Shown here: in pieces, positions 47,303 through 58,695 of the stretch
Position numbering within the stretch: the stretch's first letter is position 1
How the letters are laid out: every line of letters begins with the position of its first letter
Assembly (NCBI RefSeq): GCF_030272615.1
Contig: NC_081413.1
Coordinates: 561,985,010 to 562,049,009 of the forward strand
Reading direction: 5' to 3'
Length of the DNA stretch: 64,000 bases
Origin: Cryptomeria japonica
Taxonomy: Eukaryota; Streptophyta; Pinopsida; Cupressales; Cupressaceae
Program-made: the position numbers and the translations under genes
The notes under the pieces: model-generated
The model's input: the letters and a program-made list of their open reading frames with translations, nothing else
Databases searched by the model: none
Told to the model about the DNA's origin: nothing

Positions 47303-47543
47303 AATTGATGGCAAAACTCATGACAAAAATCCAAAAACTATTATCCAAAAATGAAATCCAAAGGAAGTGTGCTCCCCCTAAGAAAGTGATCTCCTCTGTG
47401 CATTTATTTTTCTCCATACTCCCCCTTTGACATCAATGACAAAGGATGTCAAAAAGAATCAAAGAATACAAAAATGCTACCTCATATCCTGTAACTGGTT
47501 ATGTACAAGTTGAAAAAATATCCGCCAAAACTAGATTCAGTCT

Positions 47544-47881
47544 CTACAAGAATTCATTATTGTCATAAATAATGATTTCTGTCTGTTGGATCATATCGGT
47601 CAGATAGTGCATCTGTTGCTCCGGTGACCGTTCTCCTTGAATTGTTGCCTTTGATAGCTCAACCCGCTGAGTAATAAGACTATCCAATCTTGGACCAAGT
47701 TTTCTTTTCAGTTCCTGGGCCTTTAACCTTATCCTTGCTTTCTCTTTCTCAATTTTCTCTAACTTTTCCTTATAAACTACCATTTCCTTTTCAAAAACTG
47801 AGGCAAGTCATGAAAAACCTAGCATATTATCCACAATTTCATCTGTCTCCTTCTGTGTCTTCTTACTTTCCTTATCAATAT
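47544..47881 (-). pseudogene. element B' ORF2, C-terminal end
   Basis: Minus-strand continuation of ORF2 beyond the Copia. It starts DKESKKTQKETDEIVDNMLG (from about 47874), then after a stop comes a charged helical stretch (KEKLEKIEKEKARIRLKAQEL) and a TQRVELSKATIQGE segment, ending at a stop at 47544. This matches the coiled-coil C-terminus of ORF2 in element B in character. Confidence 0.7.
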
Positions 47882-48329
47882 TGTTGGTGTAAATAAATAT
47901 TCATTTTGGATATTATTACACTTACTTAAGTTAACTTAGGATAATGAATCTCTTTGTAGTTTGGATTTGAGACACTTAGGGAAGTGTGCACATAGGGATA
48001 GAGCTTGTAGGAGAAATTCCACCTTTTGTGGTCTTATTTTGCTGTTACACTCCACATTCAGTGGGTCATCCACCTCTTATGGAATATTATATTATTTCTC
48101 CTACCTACCCCTAGTATTTTTTACCTACCCTTGTTCCTCATTGAGCCACATGTCATATTTGTGTGCTCATACATCCATATGGCCTTGCCTATATAAGCAG
48201 CCCTCTATTCATTGTATTGGTTAATCCAGTTGATCATTTTGTATATTGATGAGAATACAGTTTGTTCTTGTCATTCTATTGTCTCTTTTATGCTTTTCAT
48301 TGTGCCCTTGATCTTGGAAAAATCCTACA
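47882..48329 (+). repeat. Copia 5' LTR
   Basis: TG...CA, 448 bp, with TATATAAG at 48190-48197. Its partner LTR is reduced to about six bases at 53492-53497. Confidence 0.85.
48190..48197 (+). promoter_or_regulatory. TATA box, Copia LTR
   Basis: TATATAAG in CTTGCCTATATAAGC. Confidence 0.6.
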
Positions 48330-48342
48330 TAGTATCAGAGCT
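48330..48342 (+). promoter_or_regulatory. primer-binding site, initiator tRNA-Met
   Basis: TAGTATCAGAGCT directly follows the LTR. It matches TGGTATCAGAGC except for one G-to-A change. Confidence 0.8.
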
Positions 48343-49788
48343 ATTGGGGCTTCATTGATTGGTTTTTGGAGACATCGTGGAAGGCTTCTATTTTTGGATT
48401 TGGGGATCTTCATTTTTTGGGGGCATCATACCACGATTTGGACATCACCGTTGAATTCGGGAGGCCGTTTCCATAAATTTTGACTATAAAGTTGACCTAT
48501 TTTGGTGAGAAATTTTTTTTCCCCCATTTTGGCTATTATCGTACGAATTTCGAAATTTTTTAATTTATTTTTCGGAAAAAAAAAATTTCTGAAAAATTTC
48601 GAAAAAAAAAAAAAAAAGGTTTTTTGTGCTGTTTTTGGGGGGTCCACAGACCCCCCCCATGCAGTCCGTACCTGTGTGTCATAGGTGTTGCAGGTCCAAA
48701 CCTGCCGTTGACGTCGCCACGTATAGGTACTCGCCGCCGCCGCAAACCGCCGAGACTCGTGCCGCTGAAGAGCTCCCCCACCAGCTTCCCTCCCACCGGC
48801 TGCTTTACCTGCACGCCGCCGGCCAAAGTTTTTTGGCGACCGCCCAGCCTTCGACCCCGCCACGTGGAGCCCAATCGGCTACCAGGACCCCGCCACGCAG
48901 TGCCACGTCAGGTTCATACACCATGTCACCTACCACATAGTGCCACGTCAGGTCCATAAGCCACATCATCCACCACGTAGTGCCATGTCAGATCCGTATG
49001 CCCTGTCAGTCGTACTGCATAGTCATCTGCCCAGTTAGCAGTCCGTACAGTATAGACAATGAGTCAGCAGGGAGGCGAAGTTTTCGCGACAGCCAAGTGA
49101 CCATCAAATTTAACATAGTGAATTCCTGATGTCAGCACCACATCAGCATTTTTAGAAAAAAATTTGACCCCTCTCCATTGAGCTTTTCAGTTTTGCAGTC
49201 TAGCTTTGAAGGCCATATCTTGCTCATTTTTGCTCCTTTTCTCGTGCAATTTTTTTTGAAATGGGCTAAAAATTTCATGATCTTCGTAGTGGTGAGGTTA
49301 TTTTCTGATTTTGGTGCACAGGTTTTTCAGAATTTTTAGATTCTCTCAACTGTACCTATCCAATCCTCAATTCTGCAACTTCAAAGGCCTCGTTTGAGCT
49401 CATATGACCTCCTTTTTAGGTGTCGTTTTTTTTTAAGTGCTTATTTTTTCATCTACTTTCATAATCTATGATCAGATTTCAGATATTTTGAGTGGAAATT
49501 GTACTTTCAGATATTGGTCTTATTTGGCCTATTAGGTACTTGTAAATTGTTTGGATCTTAGTTAGATCTCTTGCATTATCAGTTTGAGACTCTTTTGGCC
49601 TTATTGAGGCAGTTGTAAAATTGTAATCAGAAGTCCACTTTGCCATTTTTTGCAAGTGGCCCATTGTATACGCACTACTTATAAAGTGTCAAATCATCAC
49701 ATTTGGGGGGGGTTCTTTTATTGAGTGAATTTGGGGGGGTGTCTTGTGTGATTGTGCCTCTCTTTGTGCTCTTTCCATTTTTGTTGCA
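48343..49788 (+). other. Copia leader: A/T homopolymer zone, CpG-rich block and 40-bp repeats
   Basis: 1.4 kb between primer site and gag. At 48505-48625 there are long T, A and G runs and a perfect palindrome (AATTTCGAAATT, 48546-48557). About 48640-48960 is GC-rich and rich in CpG. Three 40-bp units at 48891-49010 share CCAC-G/A-TAGTGCCACGTCAG. The remainder is AT-rich. Proline-rich open frames on both strands are composition effects. Confidence 0.65.
48891..49010 (+). repeat. three tandem 40-bp units
   Basis: TGCCACGTCAGGTTCATA, TGCCACGTCAGGTCCATA and TGCCATGTCAGATCCGTA start at 48901, 48941 and 48981, exactly 40 bases apart. Confidence 0.9.
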
Positions 49789-50778
49789 ATGAGTCCTAAA
49801 AAATTTCCACCTTTAACTCCACATAATTATGCATCATGGAAAATTAAAGTATGGAGTAAATTAATGGAAAAGGGTCTCACACACTACATAGATGGAACAA
49901 TAATAGCACCACCTGATCCTAAGGTTGATCCAATTGCTCAATTAGAATGGCTCACAAAGAATTGCATGGCTCTTGGAACCTTACACAAGTATGTATCAGA
50001 TGACCTCATTTTTCACATTGAGAAGTGTAAAACAATCAAGGAGGCTTGGGATATGTTTCAAAAATTGTATGGACAAGTTGATGAAATCAGAGGCTATTAG
50101 ATTGAAAATGAGCTCACCAACTTAGATCCCAAGAGTTTTGATACAATCCAAGATTATGTCACCAAAGCAAATGAGCTAAGAGCAAAGCTTAAGGATTGTG
50201 GAATTGACAAAAAGGATGCTCAATTGATATTCAACTTGTTGGATAAGCTTGCACCAGAATATGCAGCATTTGTGTCTAGCTTCCAAACTCATCGTTTGAC
50301 AGTGGGGAGTTCTTATGTTATGCCTTCATTTGATGCTTTCACAGAAATGTTAATATTGGAACAATCTAAGTTGTTGAACATGGGGTTTCTCAAGTCTTCA
50401 AAGTCCAAGGCTTTGGTGGCTAATCAAGGGAATCAAGGAAGTCAAGGCAAAGATTCGAACAAGAAGAAGAAGCGCTCTAAGTCTAAGCCACACCAGGAAA
50501 AAGGACAATCATCCTCTCCATCACAAGGCGATTTTTCATCCTCTTCCAAGAAGGGGACACCACCTAAGAAGGATAAACCAACTTTTGCATATTGCAAGAA
50601 GTATGGTCATGATGAGCATCGATGCCATGCAAAGCAAGTTGATGAGTTAACCAATCTTCTCAAGAAAAACAACATCAACTTGCCATCCGCCTACACAAAG
50701 AAGGATTCATCTCCTTCCTCTTCCTCACAGTCTAAGGGAAAAGAGCAAGCATTTGTGGCTACAACAGGTTCTTCATAG
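49789..50778 (+). pseudogene. Copia gag
   Basis: Starts at ATG 49789 (MSPKKFPPLTPHNYASWKIK), the standard Copia gag opening. A UBN2-like gag core follows (about 49930-50260), with CKTIKEAWDMFQKLYGQVDE and DYVTKANELRAKLKD. Then comes a Lys/Ser-rich segment and a knuckle at about 50599 (YCKKYGHDEHRCH, first Cys replaced). In-frame TAG codons lie at 50098 and 50776; there are no shifts. Confidence 0.9.
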
Positions 50779-51165
50779 CAGTGGATACTTGACTCGGGTG
50801 CCTCATATCACATGGGTTCTACAAAGGAGTAGTTTTCTTCATTGGAGCCATCTAAGGTACCTCACATTTACATAGGTGATGATACACAAGTAGAGGTTGA
50901 AGGGAAAGGTTCAGTTGACATGGATGATGGAACATTTGAGAATGTTCTCTATGTTCCTCACTTGTCTACCAACCTTCTCTCCATCTACCAAATCACTCAC
51001 TATGGGAATGGGAAAAAGGTTGAGTTTACACCAGATTCAGTTGTGGTAAAGGAACTTGATGATGATGCCTTGGTAGCAGTGGGACAAGTCAATGACAACT
51101 CAAGGCTTTATTCATTCTCCCACTTTGTGCCAAGTTCACCTTCTAGGGCCTTGCTTACTCATTCA
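50779..51165 (+). pseudogene. Copia retropepsin
   Basis: Same frame as gag. It opens with QWILDSGASYHM (D-S-G-A at 50791-50802), and a TAG follows at 50830. Then come the strands VPHIYIGDDTQVEVEGKGSV and VLYVPHLSTNLLSI, and the C-terminal KVEFTPDSVVV segment. All catalytic residues look intact apart from the stop. Confidence 0.9.
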
Positions 51166-52060
51166 AATTCAGAAAGTAAGCAATGGCATGAGCAGTTTGG
51201 TCACCTCAACTACCGCTATCTTCAGTAGCTAAGCACTAGAGACATGGTCATAGGTCTACCTCGAATCAGTTTTTCAGAGGGTGTATGTTCAGGTTGTTCC
51301 ATGGGCAAGCATCCCGAAGAGAAGTTTGATAAAGGGAAAACTTGGAGAGCTTTGGAAGTTCTTCAACTTGTTCACAATGATGTAGCAGGTCCATTTCCAG
51401 CACCTTCATTTAGTCAGGCCCGCTATGTTCTTATCTTCATTGATGACTACTCCCACTTCACTTGGGTCTACTTTCTCATTCATAAGAGTGAAGTATTTGA
51501 CAGATTTCAAGACTTCAAGACTCGCGTGGAGAAGCAATCAGGGAAAGTGGTCAAGATTCTTCACACAGATAATGGAAGGGAATATGTGAACAAAAGACTT
51601 GAGGATTTTTGTACATTTGAGGGGATTGATCTTCAACATTCTGTAGCATACACTCCACAGCAGAACGGGGTTGCAGAATGCAAGAATAGAACTCTCAAAG
51701 AAATGGCTAGCTGTATGATACATGCACATTCTCTTGATCCTGCCTTTTGGGCAGAGGCTATTAGTTGTGCCACACACATCCAGAATCAGGTGCCTCACAA
51801 AGCTTTGCAAGGTATTACTCCTTTTGAAGCTTGGGCTGGTAGGAAACCAATTGTGAGACGTTTTAGAGTCTTTGGCTGTCCAGCATGGGCTCGCATACCT
51901 CTACAGAAACGCAAGGAATTGGAACCTTAGAGTCGGCCTTGCATATTTGTTGGATATCCTGAGGGTGTTAAGGCATACAGATTGATGGATCCAGAGACAC
52001 ATGAGGTATTCATTGAGAGGAGTGTTCACTTTGAGGAAAGCTCTCCTAGCTTAGCCTCTC
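51166..52060 (+). pseudogene. Copia integrase
   Basis: GAG-pre/zinc-binding part: QWHEQFGHLNYRYLQ, with a TAG at 51226, then the Cys pair in CSGCSMGK (about 51289). Catalytic core: HNDVAGPF (Asp at 51379), a VLIFIDDYSHFTWVYF strand, HTDNGREYVN (second Asp) and QQNGVAECKNRTLKEM (Glu). A TAG at 51928 follows KELEP. The D-D-E triad is preserved. Confidence 0.92.
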
Positions 52061-53491
52061 TACCTCCTCCACCTTCCTCCATTGTGGATAGTGATGTTAG
52101 TGATTCAGATGATGAGACTCCTTCAGTTCCAACTCGCAGGGTCACATCTCTGCAGGGTCCACTTGTAGTTGAGGAGCCTCATTCTCCACCTCCACCTAGA
52201 CCTCGTTGGGCTCGACAGACACTTGAGTCCGCGGGTTCTCTTGTTGGGGATCCTTCAGATACATGGAGAACTCGATCACAACATCAGGATCTTCCACATG
52301 CATTTATTGCTACCGCTTCCGATCCACAGACATTTAGGGAAGCATCAGGGGTTCCTGAGTGGGACCAAGCTATGGAGGAAGAGTATAGTTCCTTGATGAG
52401 GAACAACACATGGGATCTAGTCCATCTCCCTAAGGGGAGAAAGATGGTTCGATGTAAGTGGATCTATTAGACCAAGTTTGCAGTGGATGGTAGTGTGGAT
52501 AAGTATAAGGCTCGGCTTGTTGCGAAAGGTTTCTCCCAGGTTGCAGGTGTTGACTATACTAAGACCTTTGCACCCGTAGCCAAGATGAACTCCATTCGTT
52601 TGACACTTGCTATTGTTGCAGCTCATGGTTGGGTTGTACATCAGATGGATGTGAAGAGTGCTTTTCTTCATGGTGATCTTGATGAGGAGATTTATATGGA
52701 GCAACCACAGGGTTTCATCCATGATACTTCCTTGGTTTGCAGACTAAGGAAATCTCTCTATGGCCTTAAGCAAGCCCCCAGGGCTTGGTACGCCAAGATG
52801 GATTCCTTTCTTCTCTCCGCAGGGTTCACCAGGTGTCATTCCGATCCGAATGTCTACATTTTGCGACAGGATGACTCTCACTTGATACTTGTGCTCCATG
52901 TTAATGACTTGATCATTACAGGGAGTACTTCATCCATCATTAGCAGGGTCAAATCTACTTTGCATGACAGATTTGCTATGACTAACTTGGGTCTTTTGCA
53001 CTACTTTCTCGGGATAGAGATTTCATAGTCATCTTTCGGGATTACACTATCGTAGCCCAAGTATGCTCTTGATCTACTTGCATGCTTTCATATGGCTGAT
53101 TGTAAGCCTGCCCCGACTCCCTTTCTTTCAGGAGTCAAGCTTGAGGCTCAATGTTCTTCTCCACCAGTTGATGCCACTTTGTATCGTCAGCTTGTGGGTA
53201 GTCTCATCTACTTGACTCATACACGCCCTGATATTTCATTTGTAGTTGACATGGTTTCCCGCTTCATGCAGGAACCACATGAGCTTCATTGGAAGGTCGC
53301 CAAACGCATCCTTCATTACATCTAGGGTACACATCACTATGGGATTCACTATGCAGCAGACACAAGATTTCGCTTGGTTGGTTACACAGACTCCGATTGG
53401 GCTGGCGATCTTGTTGATCATAAGTCTACTTCTGGTTACAGTTTTCACCTTGGTGTGGGCCCCATTTGTTGGCAGAGCAAGAAGCAACATG
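52061..53491 (+). pseudogene. Copia reverse transcriptase and truncated RNase H
   Basis: A Ser/Pro-rich linker leads to VPEWDQAMEEEYSSLMRNNT, TAG at 52468, then KARLVAKGFSQVAGVDYTKT, HQMDVKSAFLHGDLDEEIYM and KSLYGLKQAPRAWYAKMD. The active-site box reads HVND at 52897-52908 where Copia has YVDD, so one catalytic Asp is lost. TAGs follow at 53026, 53053 and 53323. RNase H begins (VGYTDSDWAGDLVDHKSTSG) and stops at WQSKKQHA, where the deletion to the LTR end begins. Confidence 0.92.
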
Positions 53492-53502
53492 CCTACAAAT
53501 AT

Positions 53503-56409
53503 CTTCAATCAATTGGTGAGGCTTGCAAGTTTCTCTATACAACTCCTTATATTCCAAAATTGTTGAGTTAAGTACCGGTAATAATGAATCCATGTGCTCA
53601 GTATAGTCTTTGATATTTTTCTCAAAGAATTCACTTTTCTCTTTATCTACTCTTTCCTTTACAGTTTCCTCATTTACCTTATCTAAGGTTAGAACATTTT
53701 CAGCAATAAATTTGGACAATGTGTCCAATTTACCTAAAGAATCATTAATGTGATCTATCTTATAGGTTGGTGCAATCATATTCAAAATAGGTAATGTGTC
53801 ATCAATAGCCTTAAATGCCAAGGCATTGCAATCTCTTATCCTCTTAATTTAATCCAAAAGAACATCTATTACATTAGTGGGTCTAAATTCTCCAGTGGAT
53901 GTACTTGGTTCTGCAATAGATTTCCTTTCAATAGATACTTGCCCAATTGCCTTAACTATTTCTTCCTTATTTCCAACAATTGTTTCCTCTTTATTTACAT
54001 TTTCTATCGGTATGTCACTTTGTGTTAATACTTCTGCTTCTGTTAGTTTTTCAGTCGGCGTAAGTACCTATGCATTTGTCGGTTCCTTAGTCTCTGGTTT
54101 CTTAGCTTCTATCGTTATCTCAGTGTTCTAAGAGTCAACAGTGTGTGTCGGTGACTTAGAGATCTCACTGTTCTTAGCATCGGCTGCCTTAACTTCTGGG
54201 TATCCTTATTCACAACAATATTAAAATCTTGTGTATCAACATTCATAGTGAAAATAATTTCAGAATCCAGGTTAGTGTCATCATGTGTTACTTCTTCAGT
54301 TGCCTTATCCGGTTGATTGTCTATATGTACCAGTGTATTTGAAGTTATTTGTAGAGTATCCTATACTGGTGGAGGAATGTTATCTGTGACCTTTATAATA
54401 GGTATACTAACAATTTTTCTTTTACCTTTGTCCTTTTGGTATACCTTCACAAAAGATTTATCCATTTTGTGTCTCTCCCTTTCCTCTTTCTTTTCTTTTT
54501 CAACAAAAAATATGTCCCATTTGATTGCAATTTCATCAGCTATTTGTTTTACTCTCCCAACGATTAGGCTAACCTGTTGGTGTCCACTCACAAAAACTGA
54601 TCGGTTTTCTTCAGAAATTAGTTCATCAATTTCCTCTTTAGAATTTACAGGTTGCATTGCCAATAATGCTTCAACTTTTAACTTTTTATCTAATTCTATC
54701 ACTGAAATTCTTTTAGCCTCTAATCTTAGATACAAGTCATTTGGTAGATCATCTGCAACTTCAATCAAAACCTTCTTATAGATGTCTAGATGCAAAATAA
54801 TAATAGCCTCTATTTCTCCTTGTCAGAATCTTTGTAAGAATGATACAATTTGCTCACATTACTGAGATTACTTTCTTGTGCTATCTCATTTACCAGTTCC
54901 TCCAGTGTAAGGGTATTCGGTGTCTTAGTTTTTGTCTTCTTAGGAGTTAGCTTTTTCTTAGGCTCCCTTCTTCTTCCTTAAAGTTCTAGTCCTTTTGGGA
55001 AAAGGAGAGGGTATCAATGGGGTTTTAGTCTTCTTCCTTTCAACTCTTTTAAACTCAGCTTCTTTTCCACTGTCTGTATCTGAAGAAGTGAAAATTGGTG
55101 AAACATGAGCTACCGGTTCCAGTCCTTCTTGTTCACTAGTAGATATACCACTCAAGTTCATTACATTTTCCTTAACCTCCTTATCCATCTTAGATGCATC
55201 TCAAATGAATTTTTCTCTTCTTTTTCTTTGCTTCTGCATCGAAACAACACTCTAAATAGTCTCAATATTACCAAAAATTTATTCAGATGGTTTTTTAGGT
55301 GCATCAAGAAGTGTTTTAGCATATGCTTCAAGAATATTTAGATCAACTTCATATCCCATTTCTATTATCCAAATAGTTCTAGGAGTAACACCTTCCATCC
55401 ATGTTTCATCACGTTTGATTACAAAACATATTTGCTTGTCATATTTATCTACAATGCTTTGTGGTAACCTTTCACTGGCCTTCATCTTCATTTGAAAGTT
55501 TTTGAAGTATTCTGCTATAATGTTGTCATTGTTATAGCCTATGTCAGTAATAGATTTCATGATTTGTTTGCCTACCAGGATGCCATATTCAAAGTCCTTA
55601 TGACCAATGTCGGGTATCTCTTTGGTGAAGTAAAGAATCAAACACACAAGTAGGTTACCAAAACAAAATGTCCCCTTCTTGTCACCCTTAATCTTTTTTA
55701 GGTTATCTATCAATTCATCCTTAAGCCATTCACATATATCAATCCTATCATTGTTCTTAACCATCTCATATGCACTATGAATACATAATCTAGAAACTAA
55801 ATTTAATCTATTTGCATGAGTTACTCTATAGCCAAGTACCATGCTCACATATCTTACATTTGCATCAGTAATGTCATTAACCCTAAGAGATCTGTTGTTG
55901 GATGTGGCTCCGGTTAGGTCCATAACACCCTTGTTAGGTATCATCTTTGTTTTGTCGGGCCTACTACTGGTTGAGGGTAAACCAGTAACTACCTTGATTG
56001 CTTCCTTTGAGATTTTAAAAACAAAGTCTAGCCACATAAACTCTCCATGAACTCTACTCAATACAAGATGAACTAACTCCTTCGGAAATTCAGGTATGTT
56101 TATAATTTCAACAAATCCTAAGTCTTCTACAATCTTATGCTCGAGTTTAACCAAACATTGTTCATCAGTGATAACAACCTTGTATATGATCTTTAAGTCA
56201 CCAATCCCTAAATTTTCTATGTTGCAGTGAATGTAAATCCTTGGGTCTTCAAAAAAAGAAATTCCTTTCAGAATTTTAGAGAAGGCTCTAATGGAATCAT
56301 CTTTCTTTTTGATCTTAGGGATGATTTTAAATACAGGTCTAGGGCACTTAATTTTTTCTACCACAGTAGGGTTTGCAATAAACTCAGGTACAGAAGATAA
56401 AGATGCCAT
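53503..56409 (-). pseudogene. element B' ORF2, N-terminal and middle part
   Basis: Starts at ATG 56409 (MASLSSVPEFIANPTVV). The first 376 codons, to the stop at 55279, are intact and globular, with segments LVLSRVHGEFMWLDFVFKIS and KEAIKVVTGLPS, a VSMVLGYRVTHANRLNLVS helix and FGNLLVCLILYFTKEIPD. They align along their length with residues 1 to about 400 of ORF2 in element B. Downstream (55200-53503) are acidic and basic linkers and coiled-coil-like stretches broken by stops and shifts. The Copia interrupts at HQLIEDI. The function is unknown and no enzymatic motif is seen. Confidence 0.75.
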
Positions 56410-56712
56410 TTCAAAAAATAAATACCTCTTACTTGAAATCCTTGAATGCCTGAAAAACACTTTGTTGCCTCGCCTTAGGATGCCTTTTCTCTCTCTTTGT
56501 GCTCTTTGAATGCTTGGATGCTTGGTGGTTTGAAATGAGGGTTTTTCAGTGCTTTATAACTAAAAAGTTCTTCAAAAACCGCATTAAATGCTTTCCGGTT
56601 AAGTAAAATCTTAACACATCTGCCGGTAACGAAGAAGTGTGTCTTGTTTCCATCAATTGAGGGTAGAATGCATAATTTTAAATTTTCTGCCATACCCCCT
56701 AAGGATTATTCC
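56410..56712 (-). other. spacer between ORF1 and ORF2 of element B'
   Basis: About 300 bp with one 72-codon open frame (56475-56693). That frame has no recognisable product and no clear counterpart in the B spacer. Confidence 0.45.
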
Positions 56713-57836
56713 TTAGTTAGATGAAGAATCTCCTATAGGTGGAGTATTACTCTTTTCTACCAGTGCAGAGACAGATTCATCAACTCTTTGATCTCTCTTC
56801 TTAATCCATTGTTTTGAAAATTCATTCTTTATTTCATTTACCTTTTCTTTTCCTTTCTCATTAGATCCTTGCTCGATCTTGTTACGTGCATAACAAGTTT
56901 CATTATTCCTCTGAATAGCTTTTCCATATCCCTGACCTGTTTGTGTTCTGCATTGATTATATAAATGTCCAAATCTACCAAAAGCATAGCATTTCACATT
57001 CATTCTGCAATTTTTTGAATTGTGACCAACTTTATTGCATTTGGAACATTGACCGGTGGGTAAGTTTGTATTTTGATTATTTCTAAATCTGCACTAATTT
57101 TCTCTATGACCAAATTTGTTGCATTTGAAACATTTCCCATTAAATTTATAAGAATTAGGTTGTCTTACCAATTTTCTATGATCTTGATTATTAGCAGTCA
57201 TGGAACTTTCTCCATGTTCAAATCCAAGTCCAATTGTATCTCCATCAGGTTTTTGTCTATTCAACATGTCATCAAGCCTTTCTGAACTTTTCTTGAATTT
57301 ATCTTTGTGTTCATTTGCAGTGATCAACTCATTTTCTAGAATGCCAATTTTTCTCCTAAGCTCCTCTTTATCATGTTGCATGTCAATCAAATCTGTTTTA
57401 GCATATGAATTTCATGACAAAGTCTCATATTTTCATTTACACCATCATTAAGTCTCCTAGTTGAGTCTTCTTCATTCTTCTTTATGTCTTCAATATCCTT
57501 ACATAGCCTCATGGTTAAATCTTGCATTTCATTTCTCATGTTAGTGATCTCTTGTCTGAACTTCTCTGCAATATCACTAAGAGCTTCCTTTTCATCATCA
57601 TGTTTCTGCATTTGCTCATGAAGTTCCTTCCTCTTGTTTTGTGCTATAACCAAGTTCTCTTGAAGTCCTTTAATGAATTCCTTAGCAGTCCTTAGATCAT
57701 CTTCAAGTTTGATATTCTTCAATTTTTCTGCATCAAAATCTTCAAGAGCTCCTTCAAACTGTTTTCTCAAATTCTTCATCAGTTCCAGTTTCAGAATCTT
57801 CCTCAAGTTGTTAGGCTTTTGCAAATAGAAGACCAG
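56713..57836 (-). pseudogene. element B' ORF1: coiled coil plus three zinc knuckles
   Basis: On the minus strand a long charged coiled coil (EKLKNIKLEDDLRTAKEFIK, LQENLVIAQNKRKELHEQMQ) extends from about 57824 to 57400. A shift occurs near 57387, then LRRKIGILENELITANEHK. Three knuckles follow: CFKCNKFGHRE..C (about 57127), CSKCNKVGHNSKNC (about 57048) and CYAFGRFGHLYNQC (about 56991, second Cys now Phe). The tail is Lys/Glu/Ser-rich and ends at 56713. The same architecture as ORF1 of element B, with two fewer knuckles. Confidence 0.75.
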
Positions 57837-57848
57837 GCTCTAATACCA
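57836..57848 (-). promoter_or_regulatory. primer-binding site, initiator tRNA-Met
   Basis: Minus-strand TGGTATTAGAGCC two bases from the 5' LTR; one C-to-T difference from the canonical site. Confidence 0.85.
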
Positions 57849-57850
57849 AT

Positions 57851-58695
57851 TGTTAGATGCAATGACAGTCCCAGAGACATTGAGAGGCGGGGGTGAATTA
57901 GTGTCTAACCGGTTAATGGAATATTTGAACTTATTTACAACTTTGTAATTAAATTAATGTACCGGTAAACAATAAATAATGCAACAAAGAGAAATAACAA
58001 AGACAACATAAATGCACACCATAACACAAGATGTTTTGGTGAGGAAACCTGGCGTGGGAAAAACCTCGGTGGGATTTGTGACCCACAATACTTACTCACT
58101 GGCCAATATGAATAAATATTACTTACAATATGGGCCTGCACATGCAAGAAGGCCAACAGCCTAGAGCTCATTGTTCAATATAAGAGTCTCACTGACTACA
58201 GAATGGATAATTAAATCCAATACAATGTACTACTCAAAATAACATCTGCAATGCTTGATTCAGTACAAGTTTAAGCTTTGTCATAAACCTTAACCAAAAA
58301 CCTTGTCGGTGAATGATATTCACTTACATAAATTATCTGCCTTATTACAAAATCTTTTCGGTATCTTCTACATAATACCATTACATAATTTCCTCTCTAT
58401 GCTATCTCAGAAATGACCAATAAGATCTCATACATATATGAGTCTTTACAATACAACATGTCAGCTTACAAATAATTAATTACATTTACAATACAATTCA
58501 TATAAACAAAACTTTGTCTCATGTCGGCCTGAGTGTTTGTATACTTCATTACCAATGTAATCTGGATGCTGGTGAATGTGCCTGTTGATGCCTATAGATG
58601 ATGTTTGTGTTGCCGGTGAATGTGTAGAACCTGTTACCAGTTGGTTGCCATCAATGACAACATCAACCATTCTCATTGAGTGTAGAATGCCAACA
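57851..58695 (-). repeat. element B' 5' LTR
   Basis: Collinear with 46436-47288, 845 bp, TG...CA, followed by the duplicated GGTTG. Confidence 0.95.

Larger units (their letters stand above)
47882..53497 (+). mobile_element. Copia retrotransposon with 3' deletion
   Basis: Begins with a 448-bp 5' LTR (TGTTGGTGT...ATCCTACA) and an initiator-Met primer site, then gag, protease, integrase and RT in Copia order. It is flanked by AATAT (47877-47881 and 53498-53502). At the right end only CCTACA, identical to the last bases of the 5' LTR, remains. The end of RNase H and nearly all of the 3' LTR are deleted. The polyprotein frame is continuous for about 3.7 kb and is closed by nine TAG codons. Confidence 0.92.
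46436..58695 (-). mobile_element. element B': second member of the two-ORF non-autonomous family (carries Copia)
   Basis: LTRs at 46436-47288 and 57851-58695 (853 and 845 bp), with a perfect GGTTG duplication at 46431-46435 and 58696-58700. Orientation is minus: the primer site is at 57836-57848 and the polypurine tract at 47289-47302. ORF1 has three knuckles, and ORF2 aligns with ORF2 of element B. LTR sequences of B and B' are unrelated by eye, so they are distinct subfamilies. A Copia is inserted in the distal part of ORF2. Confidence 0.9.

Noticed and set aside
48426-48959. Several overlapping Pro/Arg-rich open frames on both strands
   Set aside because: They all fall in the CpG-rich Copia leader; frames open on both strands at once are a composition effect.
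49789-53491. Alternative genetic code or regulated TAG readthrough in the Copia
   Set aside because: Plant nuclear genes use the standard code, other elements here show mixed stops, and deamination at CAG explains the pattern more simply.
54317-54781. 154-codon plus-strand frame rich in Ser and Phe
   Set aside because: It is the reverse shadow of the minus-strand ORF2 linker of B'.
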